From assembly GCF_000151205.2 (NCBI RefSeq), contig NC_016051.1, positions 1,612,001-1,676,000 on the forward strand: DNA of 64,000 bases, read 5' to 3'. The stretch comes from Thermococcus sp. AM4 (GTDB lineage: Archaea; Methanobacteriota_B; Thermococci; Thermococcales; Thermococcaceae). Of this stretch, positions 1-6,741 are shown in pieces. Both the position numbers and the translations under genes were made by a program. Within the stretch, counting starts at the first letter, position 1; each line of letters starts with the position of its first letter. A model generated the notes under the pieces. The model saw only the letters and a program-made list of their open reading frames with translations. It was not told the DNA's origin and made no database searches.

Positions 1-678
1 AATCCGCGCTATCGCCAAATACCAGAGGCTCTGGGTGAGCGCTATTATCAGCCCCTCCGCCAGCGCGAGCTTCGTGAAGGCGAAGCCGGTAATAAAGGCT
101 GGAACGAGGAGGAGAAGCCCGCCGGAGGTGTTCCTCAATGTCGCTATCGTCACCGGGCTGTAATCGGTTCTCTTGGCTATTGCGTGCCCGAGCTGCCAGA
201 AGAGGGGAGTTAGGAGTAGTAGGATGTCGCCCTTCAGGAGCTCCGGCCTCTTTCCCTGCGCGACCACGAGGAAGACGCCCGTGATGAGTGCCAGGGCCGA
301 AACTACTGCCCTTCCGCTTATCCTCTCCCCCAGGAGGAGCCACGAGATGAGGAAGGAGTAGAAGACCTCGAAGCGCGTGAGTATTGCCGAATTAATCGCC
401 GTACTCAGCCTCGTCCCGTAGGCGAAGAGAGAATATGCCACCGCCGTCGCGAAAAGGCCCGTTAGAAATGCCTTTCTTAGCTCGGCCGGCCTCTCCCGGA
501 TTTCTCTCGCCTGACCGCCGAGCAGTATAACCGGCCAGAGGATTAGCGAGGCTATTAAAGCGGACAGAGAGGCGAAGGCGAATGGATTAACTGGATTGGC
601 TTTGATTACGACCGGCTCGAGGCCGAGCAGGAGCAGTACGACAAACGCTAACAGCGTCCCCTCTGTTTCGCGGTCCAT
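1..678 (-). CDS. EamA/DMT-family membrane transporter, C-terminus outside window
   Basis: The minus strand is open from an ATG at 678 to the window edge (226 codons), so the C-terminal part is missing. The product is almost wholly hydrophobic, with about seven predicted membrane segments, and opens with MDRETEGTLLAFVVLLLLG. The pattern of short helices and a repeated 'LxxxxAxxxxxxxxxxxLLLGERIS' region, ending in a GER(I/L)-type turn, is typical of the drug/metabolite transporter superfamily (EamA), whose members export metabolites. The substrate cannot be told. A TATA-like ATAAAAACC lies about 25 bases before the ATG, so the transcript is probably leaderless. Confidence 0.8.
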   Translation of the reverse strand, partial: MDRETEGTLLAFVVLLLLGLEPVVIKANPVNPFAFASLSALIASLILWPVILLGGQAREIRERPAELRKAFLTGLFATAVAYSLFAYGTRLSTAINSAILTRFEVFYSFLISWLLLGERISGRAVVSALALITGVFLVVAQGKRPELLKGDILLLLTPLFWQLGHAIAKRTDYSPVTIATLRNTSGGLLLLVPAFITGFAFTKLALAEGLIIALTQSLWYLAIARI

Positions 679-699
679 GGGCGGAGTTGGAAGGTGAGG

Positions 700-900
700 T
701 TTTTATGGGCTTCTCTACCCACCGCGAGGTCGAAGGCCAGCTCAGGGCTTTCTTTTTCCAAATCTTTTTCGCGATTATTCCATAGTGCTTCTCATAGCTC
801 TCCAATCAACGAGCTCGGCTTTCTTTTCGAGCTGTTTTAAAACTCTCCTAGCCTTTCTCGCCGTCAGATCCCTCTATTACAAAGTTTTGAGCTCATCCTG
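700..900 (-). pseudogene. Possible decayed coding remnant in the 679-1041 gap
   Basis: The 363-base gap between the transporter and the RelBE pair has no intact gene. On the minus strand three successive short stretches read like protein in shifting frames: DLTARKARRVLKQLEKKAEL, then ESYEKHYGIIAKK, then DLEKESPELAFDLAVGREA. Joining them needs two frameshifts. A TATA-like TTTATATAATT near 922-935 would suit a start at an ATG near 896. I read it as a dead small gene, perhaps an antitoxin-like protein, but the family is not recognised and chance is not excluded. I see nothing else in this gap. Confidence 0.3.
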
Positions 901-1041
901 ACGGTTGACAAATTCTCCAAACACAATTATATAAACGTGATTAGAGTTTTTATTCTGAGAGAGTTGGTTTGAGCATTGAATCCCTCAGGATTATAGCCCT
1001 ATATCAAAACTCTTTTAGGCCCTTCTTCTTAATACGGCACG

Positions 1042-1254
1042 GTGGTGAGCTTGGAGAAAGTGAGTGAAACAACTGTTGAGCTCGTGCTGACCGAACTTAA
1101 GCGCATAAGGCGTGAGCTCCAGCGACTTGAGGACCTTCTTATGGATGAGAGCCCTGAATTGAATGAAGATGAACTCGAAGAGCTCCTGAGGGAAGCCAGA
1201 GATGAGTCCATTGGATGGGTCAAACTTGAAGATCTGCCAAAGCCGGAGGATTGA
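1042..1254 (+). CDS. Putative RelB-like antitoxin
   Basis: This is a 70-residue, highly charged, helix-forming protein. Residues 10-35 look like a coiled coil (ELKRIRRELQRLEDLL), followed by an acidic C-terminus. Size, charge and position directly before a RelE-like toxin make it the antitoxin of the pair; such proteins bind and block the toxin and repress their own promoter. The start is uncertain: GTG 1042, GTG 1045 or TTG 1051 are all possible. It overlaps or abuts the toxin start at 1251/1257, so translation is probably coupled. Confidence 0.65.
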   Translation: MVSLEKVSETTVELVLTELKRIRRELQRLEDLLMDESPELNEDELEELLREARDESIGWVKLEDLPKPED

Positions 1255-1256
1255 GA

Positions 1257-1529
1257 ATGAGTTTCTCGGTTGAGGTTCATCCCCGCGTTGCCAAAGTGCT
1301 CTCAAAGCTGAAGCCAGCCCACTACCAGCGAATTTACGACTTTTTGTCCCTTCTCCAGGAGGAGCCAGTCCCTTCGAGTTTATACGACGTGAAGAAGCTT
1401 AAAGGTACGGGAGACCTCTCCGTTTACCGTGTGCGCGTTGGTGATTACCGTCTGATTTATGTTGTTGATTGGAGCAACTCAAGAATTAGGGTTCTCCGGC
1501 TTGAGCGGAGGGGCTCGGCTTATAAATGA
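1257..1529 (+). CDS. RelE/ParE-family toxin, mRNA interferase-like
   Basis: The 90-residue product has the RelE fold signature: an N-terminal strand and helix (FSVEVHPRVAKVL), a middle KKLKG turn, then YRVRVGDYRLIY and a final strand with a basic, aromatic tail (RRGSAYK). RelE toxins cleave mRNA on the ribosome or act as gyrase-type poisons in the ParE branch. ATG 1257 is chosen; a TTG at 1251 overlaps the antitoxin stop and is an alternative. A very similar protein is encoded at 21111-21392 (same VYRVR.GEYRLIY core and AYK ending). Confidence 0.8.
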   Translation: MSFSVEVHPRVAKVLSKLKPAHYQRIYDFLSLLQEEPVPSSLYDVKKLKGTGDLSVYRVRVGDYRLIYVVDWSNSRIRVLRLERRGSAYK

Positions 1530-1544
1530 ATTCCCTCACTTTCC

Positions 1545-1558
1545 AAAAACTTTAAATT
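1545..1558 (+). promoter_or_regulatory. trpS BRE/TATA box
   Basis: CAAAAAC followed by TTTAAATT (1551-1558) fits the archaeal BRE/TATA pattern. Counting 26-27 bases from the TATA centre puts the transcription start at about 1581, which is exactly the A of the small ORF described next. The transcript would then carry about 95 bases before the trpS start. Confidence 0.6.
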
Positions 1559-1580
1559 CTCCTCTCCCCTTTCTCTTCCC

Positions 1581-1610
1581 ATGCTCGGTGGTCGTTTTTG
1601 GCTTTGGTGA
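1581..1610 (+). CDS. Candidate Trp-containing leader peptide (MLGGRFWLW) upstream of trpS
   Basis: A nine-codon ORF begins with ATG at the predicted transcription start and ends with TTT TGG CTT TGG TGA, giving MLGGRFWLW. Two of its nine codons specify tryptophan, and it lies in the 5' leader of the tryptophanyl-tRNA synthetase gene. Leaderless translation from a 5'-terminal AUG is common in archaea. The arrangement recalls bacterial trp leader peptides, but whether it is translated or regulates trpS is inference. Downstream, CACCGCC (1627-1633) could pair with the GGAGGTG (1663-1669) just before the trpS start, with one G-A mismatch. Confidence 0.4.
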   Translation: MLGGRFWLW

Positions 1611-1675
1611 GGTCCATCTCTTCTGCACCGCCTTAGCCATGAGTTTCGTTTCCACTGGAAATGGAGGTGTTGGAA

Positions 1676-2824
1676 TTGGAGTTTAAGGTTACCCCCTGGG
1701 ACGTTGAAGGTTTGGTCGACTACAACAAGCTGATAGAGCAGTTCGGAACCAGCCCGCTGACTGACGAGCTGCTTGAGAAGACGGCAAGGCTCACGAAGAG
1801 AGAACTGCCGATTTACTTCCGCAGGCGCTTCTTCTTCTCCCACAGGGACTACGACAAGGTTCTGGCCGACTACGAGAGCGGAAGGGGCTTCTTCCTGTAC
1901 ACGGGAAGGGGTCCGAGCGGGCCGATGCACATAGGCCACATAATCCCCTTCTACGCCACCAAGTGGCTACAGGAGAAGTTCGGCGTCAACCTCTACATAC
2001 AGATAACCGACGACGAGAAGTTCCTCTTCAAGAATCTGACCTTAGATGAAACCAAGCGCTGGGCATACGAGAACATTTTAGATATAATCGCGGTCGGCTT
2101 CGACCCGGACAAGACCTTCATCTTCCAGGACAGCGAGTTCACGAAGATTTACGAGATGGCCCTCCCGATAGCGAAGAAAATAAACTACTCGATGGCCAAA
2201 GCGGTCTTCGGCTTCAGCGAGCAGAGCAAGATTGGAATGATTTTCTACCCGGCCATACAGGCGGCACCGACCTTTTTCGAGAAGAAGCGCTGTTTAATTC
2301 CAGCGGCAATTGACCAGGACCCCTACTGGAGGCTCCAGAGGGACTTCGCCGAGAGCCTCGGCTACTACAAAACCGCCGCTTTGCACTCGAAGTTCGTTCC
2401 GCCGCTGACGGGCCTCGAGGGCAAGATGAGCGCCAGCAAGCCTGAAACCGCCGTCTATCTCACCGACGACCCCGAGGAGGCTGGAAAGAAAATCTGGAAG
2501 TTCGCCTTGACTGGCGGTCAGCCGACGCTCAAAGAGCAGAGGGAGAAGGGCGGAAACCCGGAGAAGTGCGTCGTCTTCAAGTGGCTGGAGATTTTCTTCG
2601 AGGAGGACGACAAGAAGCTCATGGAGCGCTACCACGCGTGTAAAGCGGGAGAGCTGACCTGTGGAGAGTGCAAGCGCTACCTCATAAAGAAGGTGCAGGA
2701 GTTCCTGAAGGAGCACCAGAAGAAGCGCAAGGAGGCCGAGAGGATGGTGGAGAAGTTCAAGTACACCGGCGAGCTTGCCCGTGAGCAGTGGGAGAAGGCG
2801 ATTCCTGAGCCGTTGAAGAAGTGA
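1676..2824 (+). CDS. trpS: Tryptophanyl-tRNA synthetase
   Basis: This class Ic enzyme charges tRNA-Trp with tryptophan using ATP. The HIGH-type signature appears as PSGPMHIGH and the KMSKS loop as GKMSASK; the CHACKAGELTCGECKRYL-like stretch near the C-terminus holds several Cys and is typical of archaeal TrpRS. Length (about 382 residues) matches the archaeal family. I place the start at TTG 1676 because GGAGGTG ends six bases before it and it yields the family-like N-terminus MEFKVTPW; ATG 1661 or TTG 1670 in the same frame are alternatives. It stands alone and ends three bases before the convergent gene at 2827. Confidence 0.93.
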   Translation: MEFKVTPWDVEGLVDYNKLIEQFGTSPLTDELLEKTARLTKRELPIYFRRRFFFSHRDYDKVLADYESGRGFFLYTGRGPSGPMHIGHIIPFYATKWLQEKFGVNLYIQITDDEKFLFKNLTLDETKRWAYENILDIIAVGFDPDKTFIFQDSEFTKIYEMALPIAKKINYSMAKAVFGFSEQSKIGMIFYPAIQAAPTFFEKKRCLIPAAIDQDPYWRLQRDFAESLGYYKTAALHSKFVPPLTGLEGKMSASKPETAVYLTDDPEEAGKKIWKFALTGGQPTLKEQREKGGNPEKCVVFKWLEIFFEEDDKKLMERYHACKAGELTCGECKRYLIKKVQEFLKEHQKKRKEAERMVEKFKYTGELAREQWEKAIPEPLKK

Positions 2825-2826
2825 AA

Positions 2827-3519
2827 TCAGGGGCGGCCTGGAAGGCCGTTCCTTATCTTTCTAAGTTCCTGGTAAACCCTCCTTGCGAGTTCAACCTCTC
2901 CGCGGGTTCTTTCCGTTATGCTCTTGTATTCTTCCACGTCGTAGAGCTCCCACACGGTTGTGCCGCTCGGCTTTCTTTCCCCGTCTCTGAGAAGGTTCTT
3001 GACAGCCCAGTTCTGAGATACAGGGGCGAGCACATTCGGGTTCCTGTTCTCGGGAATCATCGGGGCCGAGGTGACGCTGAGGTCAAAGTGCCTCAGTTTG
3101 AAGTAGGTGTCGTAGAGCCGCTCTGGCTCGGCTATCCTGTGAATCTGGCTCCTGGCGAAGAGCACAGGTATATCAAGGCGCGTTATCCCGAAGCCCGCCA
3201 CTATCGGCTCCGTCAGTCTGGGATCTCCGCCCAGCAGTTCCCATCGCGTCCAGCTCTCCCTGAAGTAGAGGTAGATTTTCTCCAAGAGGTTCTTCTCTTG
3301 TTCCGTCGTGTCCCTGCCTTCCATGTCCCATATCCAGAACTCCTCCTTTTCCTCCAGCCTGTCCTCTATGGGGAAGTACCTCTGGAAGACGCCCCCGATG
3401 ACGAAGCTTCCATCCAGGTATGGGTTAGCCTTCAGTCCGGGTTGGTTTCTGTACTCTTTGGGGACGTAGTACTCGATGTCGAAGAAGATTACGTGGGTGA
3501 CCTCGCGTTTAAACTTCAT
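2827..3519 (-). CDS. Predicted 3'-5' exonuclease-like (RNase H fold) protein
   Basis: The 230-residue protein has features of a DnaQ-like nuclease: FFDIEYY near residue 12 (Exo I DxE), AGFGITRLDIPVL around 119-131 (Exo II, with an Asp after a GxN-like turn), HFDLSV, and VEEYKSI near 197 for the third motif. Its N-terminus is preceded by a short RBS-like purine tract. The classical Exo III Asp is not obvious, so activity is uncertain. It lies downstream of the small gene at 3564-3707 on the same strand, about 44 bases away. No close family name is recognised. Confidence 0.5.
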   Translation of the reverse strand: MKFKREVTHVIFFDIEYYVPKEYRNQPGLKANPYLDGSFVIGGVFQRYFPIEDRLEEKEEFWIWDMEGRDTTEQEKNLLEKIYLYFRESWTRWELLGGDPRLTEPIVAGFGITRLDIPVLFARSQIHRIAEPERLYDTYFKLRHFDLSVTSAPMIPENRNPNVLAPVSQNWAVKNLLRDGERKPSGTTVWELYDVEEYKSITERTRGEVELARRVYQELRKIRNGLPGRP

Positions 3520-3563
3520 CTTAGGAACCCCCTACTTTGCAACGTAAAATGAAAAGGTGTAGG

Positions 3564-3707
3564 TCATTTCTTCGAGTTCCTCGAGGCGGCGCTCATAGCC
3601 CTGGACTTGAAGCCTCCGTCAGCTTTGATGGCCCTGCCACTATCAACTGCGCTCTGGATTCTCCTCGCGGCTTCCCAGGTCATGGGTTTGGAGCCCTTCT
3701 TTCCCAT
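3564..3707 (-). CDS. Small basic conserved-looking protein, 47 residues
   Basis: The ORF begins MGKKGSKPMTWEAARRIQSA, continues with an AIKADGGFKSRAMSAAS motif and ends NSKK. It has an excellent ribosome binding site (CGGAGGTGAT seven bases before the ATG) and a TATA-like GTTATAAAGT near 3752-3761, so I take it as a real gene although it is very short. The Met-Thr-Trp-Glu-Ala-Ala-Arg-Arg-Ile-Gln and Gly-Gly-Phe-Lys-Ser-Arg-Ala segments resemble seed-maturation-protein (SMP)-type motifs. Function is unknown; it could bind nucleic acid given its charge (inference). Confidence 0.65.
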   Translation of the reverse strand: MGKKGSKPMTWEAARRIQSAVDSGRAIKADGGFKSRAMSAASRNSKK

Positions 3708-3822
3708 CGTATCACCTCCGTGGTGTTGTCAATAGTTATCCCACAATTTACTTTATAACGACGTATTCTCAAAAAGAAACACTTTTTTGTGAATATCCTC
3801 CATCTATGTACTGGTGGCTTAG

Positions 3823-4635
3823 GTGGGAAGGCCAGCAAAAATTGACAAGTTTAAAGTCGCCGAAGAGATAATTGAACTTGCAAGTAAGAACGAGGAGCTT
3901 ACAATTTACAACCTCACCAAAAAACTTAGGGAGATATCCCAAAAGAACAACGACCCAACTCTTGATGTGCGAACTGAATCCGTTCGGCGAGTTCTACAAG
4001 AACTTGTGCGTTTGAAAATCTTGACTGTATGTGGGAATTCTCGGGGAGAGAGTAAAGAAAAGAAGCCCTACAAACTCCTGTGGAATCCCGAAAAAGCCAA
4101 GGAAATTATCAAGTGCTGGAAAGAGTTTTACTCTCTAAGTGAAAAACTCAATATTTTGAAACATCTCGCTGATTATACGGAAGAAAATCTTGAGTTCTCG
4201 GGACTAGTTTACAAGTTCTGCCCCTACTTCGTTCTTCTTGGGATTGATTGGATAGAAGGGCTTTTGGACTTTCTTGGGAAGTTCGATTGGAAGACTTTCA
4301 TTGACAAGGCTGTACCTCTGTATGGTGCTGTGTTTTCACTTAGGCATGACCAAGAGCTTAAAGTTCTTAATGATGATTACATCGGTGGAGAGTTTTTTGT
4401 TGTTTCAGGCGAGAATTCATGCAGGTTCTTTGAAGAGGCACGCTGGGTTGAATATGTAGCTCGTAGAAAAGCAAAGATGGAAATTGAAAACAAGCTTTTG
4501 GAGATGTTCTATGATGGGAAGGAGTTTCAGTGTTTGAGCGTTCACTATGGAGACGGTGCAGGAACGCTCTCGAATTACATCTTTGGAGTTCGGTCGTTAA
4601 AATCCTGTCGGAGCCGACCCGATTTTCCATTTTGA
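3823..4635 (+). CDS. Unknown protein with probable N-terminal winged helix; AT-rich
   Basis: The 270-residue product is not recognised. Residues 1-85 look like a winged-helix segment (helices, then VRRVLQELVRLKILTV). The rest is helical and aromatic-rich. The base composition and codon choice are clearly more AT-rich than those of the neighbouring genes, suggesting recent transfer. Its last 33 codons overlap the start of the ArsR-type gene in another frame; this tail (LSVHYGDGAGTLSNYIFGVR and on) may be read-through into older sequence. The start is GTG 3823, with weak RBS support. Confidence 0.55.
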   Translation: MGRPAKIDKFKVAEEIIELASKNEELTIYNLTKKLREISQKNNDPTLDVRTESVRRVLQELVRLKILTVCGNSRGESKEKKPYKLLWNPEKAKEIIKCWKEFYSLSEKLNILKHLADYTEENLEFSGLVYKFCPYFVLLGIDWIEGLLDFLGKFDWKTFIDKAVPLYGAVFSLRHDQELKVLNDDYIGGEFFVVSGENSCRFFEEARWVEYVARRKAKMEIENKLLEMFYDGKEFQCLSVHYGDGAGTLSNYIFGVRSLKSCRSRPDFPF

Positions 4636-5117
4636 AACTGCTCCGCCAGAGGCCGATGAGCGTGAACGAGCTCAGCGATGCCCTCGGAAAGGACAGAACG
4701 ACCATATACAGGCACATTAAGGTTCTGGAGAAGGCCGGCCTCGTGGAGGAAGTCGATGAAGTGGGAAACGAGAAGATCTACTCCCGAACCGCGAGGATGT
4801 TTCTCGTGAAGGTTAGCCCCGATGAGAGCATCGAGGAGTTCCGCCAGTCCTACCTCCAGATAGAGGCCGAGAGGCTCGTTCAGGTGCTTGAGAAATCCGG
4901 GTTTGAGATCCGGGATCGCGAGAAGTTCAAGAGCCTTGCGAAGGAGATCCTCGACGAGATCGAGATAAGGTCCCAGCCGGTAATAAAGCGGATCTCCGAG
5001 GCGGACGTCGAGCTGACGGAGGTCGAGCTCTTCCACCTCCTCAACATGCTGGTCTTCCTCCAGAGCTGTGAGCTCTGCGAGAAGGCGAAGGAGGCAAAGG
5101 CTCTCCTTCGGTTTTGA
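4530..5117 (+). CDS. ArsR-type winged-helix transcription regulator
   Basis: The 195-residue protein carries an ArsR-like HTH at residues 22-80: VVKILSEPTRFSILKLL, then MSVNELSDALGKDRTTIYRH as recognition helix, then KVLEKAGLVEE wing. The C-terminal half is a long helical domain with one CELCEKA cysteine pair that could bind metal or be redox active. GGAAGGAG five bases before GTG 4530 supports this start, but the first 18 residues (MFERSLWRRCRNALELHL) look unlike the family and may be created by the junction with the foreign gene upstream. The target is unknown; the amylase gene lies just downstream. Confidence 0.8.
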   Translation: MFERSLWRRCRNALELHLWSSVVKILSEPTRFSILKLLRQRPMSVNELSDALGKDRTTIYRHIKVLEKAGLVEEVDEVGNEKIYSRTARMFLVKVSPDESIEEFRQSYLQIEAERLVQVLEKSGFEIRDREKFKSLAKEILDEIEIRSQPVIKRISEADVELTEVELFHLLNMLVFLQSCELCEKAKEAKALLRF

Positions 5118-5203
5118 TTTTCCCGTGATTCCGCACTTTTTGTGATTGGCTACCCCTTCCACTGGATGTTCAGTTATATCCCTCAGTGAACAGGAACGGC
5201 AAA

Positions 5204-5229
5204 ACTTAAATATTTCACCATCAGTGATA
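5204..5229 (+). promoter_or_regulatory. amyA TATA box and TrmBL1-type glycolytic motif
   Basis: CTTAAATAT (about 5205-5213) is the TATA box. Directly after it lies TTTCAC-CATCA-GTGATA (5213-5229), one mismatch from the Thermococcales glycolytic motif TATCAC-N5-GTGATA bound by TrmBL1/Tgr. That regulator is known to repress genes whose motif lies downstream of the TATA box when sugar is absent and to release them on maltooligosaccharides. The arrangement here therefore predicts induction of the amylase by its own products. Confidence 0.75.
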
Positions 5230-5233
5230 CATA

Positions 5234-5249
5234 GTGGGGTTCGCCCCAC
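5234..5249 (+). promoter_or_regulatory. 5'-terminal UUCG hairpin in amyA mRNA
   Basis: GTGGGG-TTCG-CCCCAC is a perfect six-pair stem with a UUCG tetraloop. The predicted transcription start (26-27 bases after the TATA centre) is 5234-5236, so the hairpin would be the very 5' end of the message, followed by the GGGAGGT ribosome binding site at 5258-5264. It may stabilise the mRNA; this is inference. Confidence 0.55.
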
Positions 5250-5269
5250 ACCACACGGGAGGTCGGGAC

Positions 5270-6661
5270 ATGAGGAGATCCGCAAGGGTTTTGGTTCTGA
5301 TTATAGCGTTTTTCCTCTTGGCGGGGGTTTACTACCCCTCCACGAGTGCCGCGAAGTACTCCGAGCTGGAGCAGGGCGGAGTCATAATGCAGGCCTTCTA
5401 CTGGGACGTTCCGGAGGGAGGAATCTGGTGGGACACAATACGGCAGAAGATCCCTGAATGGTACGATGCAGGCATATCCGCGATCTGGATACCCCCGGCG
5501 AGCAAGGGCATGGGCGGGGCCTACTCGATGGGCTACGACCCCTACGATTACTTCGATCTGGGCGAGTTTTACCAGAAGGGAACCGTTGAGACCCGCTTCG
5601 GCTCCAAGGAAGAGCTCGTCAACATGATCTCCACGGCCCACCAGTACGGCATCAAGGTTATAGCGGACATAGTGATAAACCACCGCGCAGGTGGAGACCT
5701 CGAATGGAACCCATACGTTGGAGACTATACCTGGACGGACTTTTCTAAGGTCGCCTCCGGGAAATACAAGGCCCACTACATGGACTTCCATCCAAACAAC
5801 TACAGTACCTCAGACGAGGGAACCTTCGGTGGCTTCCCAGACATTGATCACCTCGTGCCCTTCAACCAGTACTGGCTGTGGGCGAGCAACGAGAGCTACG
5901 CCGCCTACCTCAGGAGCATAGGGATCGATGCGTGGCGCTTTGACTACGTTAAGGGCTACGGCGCGTGGGTCGTCAAGGACTGGCTGAGTCAGTGGGGCGG
6001 CTGGGCCGTCGGCGAGTACTGGGACACCAACGTCGATGCGCTCCTCAACTGGGCCTACAGCAGCGGCGCCAAGGTCTTCGACTTCCCGCTCTACTACAAG
6101 ATGGACGAGGCCTTTGACAACAAGAACATCCCCGCCCTCGTTTACGCCATCCAGAACGGTGAAACCGTCGTCAGCAGGGATCCCTTCAAGGCCGTTACCT
6201 TCGTGGCTAACCACGATACGAACATAATCTGGAACAAGTATCCGGCCTACGCCTTCATCCTGACCTACGAAGGCCAGCCCGTCATCTTCTACCGCGACTA
6301 CGAGGAGTGGCTCAACAAGGACAAACTCAACAACCTCATATGGATCCACGAGCACTTGGCAGGGGGAAGCACCAAGATCCTCTACTACGACGACGATGAG
6401 CTCATCTTCATGAGGGAAGGCTACGGCGACAGGCCCGGGCTTATAACCTACATCAACCTCGGCAGCGACTGGGCGGAGAGATGGGTGAACGTTGGCTCAA
6501 AGTTCGCGGGCTATACAATCCACGAATACACCGGAAACCTCGGCGGCTGGGTCGACAGGTACGTCCAGTACGACGGCTGGGTCAAGCTTACCGCTCCGCC
6601 ACACGATCCGGCAAACGGCTATTACGGCTACTCGGTCTGGAGCTACGCCGGAGTTGGATGA
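5270..6661 (+). CDS. amyA: Secreted alpha-amylase, glycoside hydrolase family 13
   Basis: The 463-residue enzyme hydrolyses internal alpha-1,4 bonds in starch and glycogen outside the cell. A signal peptide ([20 protein letters not shown], ending near the STSAA site) precedes the mature [18 protein letters not shown]. The GH13 regions are visible: [16 protein letters not shown] with the nucleophile Asp, GEYWD with the acid/base Glu, and FVANHDT with the third carboxylate. A C-terminal beta-sandwich ends in [10 protein letters not shown]. Length fits the Pyrococcus/Thermococcus extracellular amylases. ATG 5270 follows GGGAGGT; a GTG at 5234 in frame is rejected because the signal peptide starts later. 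Confidence 0.95.
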   Translation: MRRSARVLVLIIAFFLLAGVYYPSTSAAKYSELEQGGVIMQAFYWDVPEGGIWWDTIRQKIPEWYDAGISAIWIPPASKGMGGAYSMGYDPYDYFDLGEFYQKGTVETRFGSKEELVNMISTAHQYGIKVIADIVINHRAGGDLEWNPYVGDYTWTDFSKVASGKYKAHYMDFHPNNYSTSDEGTFGGFPDIDHLVPFNQYWLWASNESYAAYLRSIGIDAWRFDYVKGYGAWVVKDWLSQWGGWAVGEYWDTNVDALLNWAYSSGAKVFDFPLYYKMDEAFDNKNIPALVYAIQNGETVVSRDPFKAVTFVANHDTNIIWNKYPAYAFILTYEGQPVIFYRDYEEWLNKDKLNNLIWIHEHLAGGSTKILYYDDDELIFMREGYGDRPGLITYINLGSDWAERWVNVGSKFAGYTIHEYTGNLGGWVDRYVQYDGWVKLTAPPHDPANGYYGYSVWSYAGVG

Positions 6662-6741
6662 TTATCTAGTCTTTACTTTATTTGGACTGGCAGTGCCCTG
6701 CAAACCCCGGTTGAGTTAAGATTGTCACTTCAGTTATTGTT

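Noticed and set aside
967-1068. A TTG-started frame (LSIESLRIIALYQNSFRPFF and on) before the first RelB gene.
   Set aside because: It overlaps the antitoxin start out of frame, lacks a good RBS and looks like no known protein.
5234-5269. A leaderless GTG start for the amylase, 12 codons upstream.
   Set aside because: The signal peptide begins MRRSARVL and is preceded by GGGAGGT; the upstream codons form a hairpin and would spoil the signal peptide.
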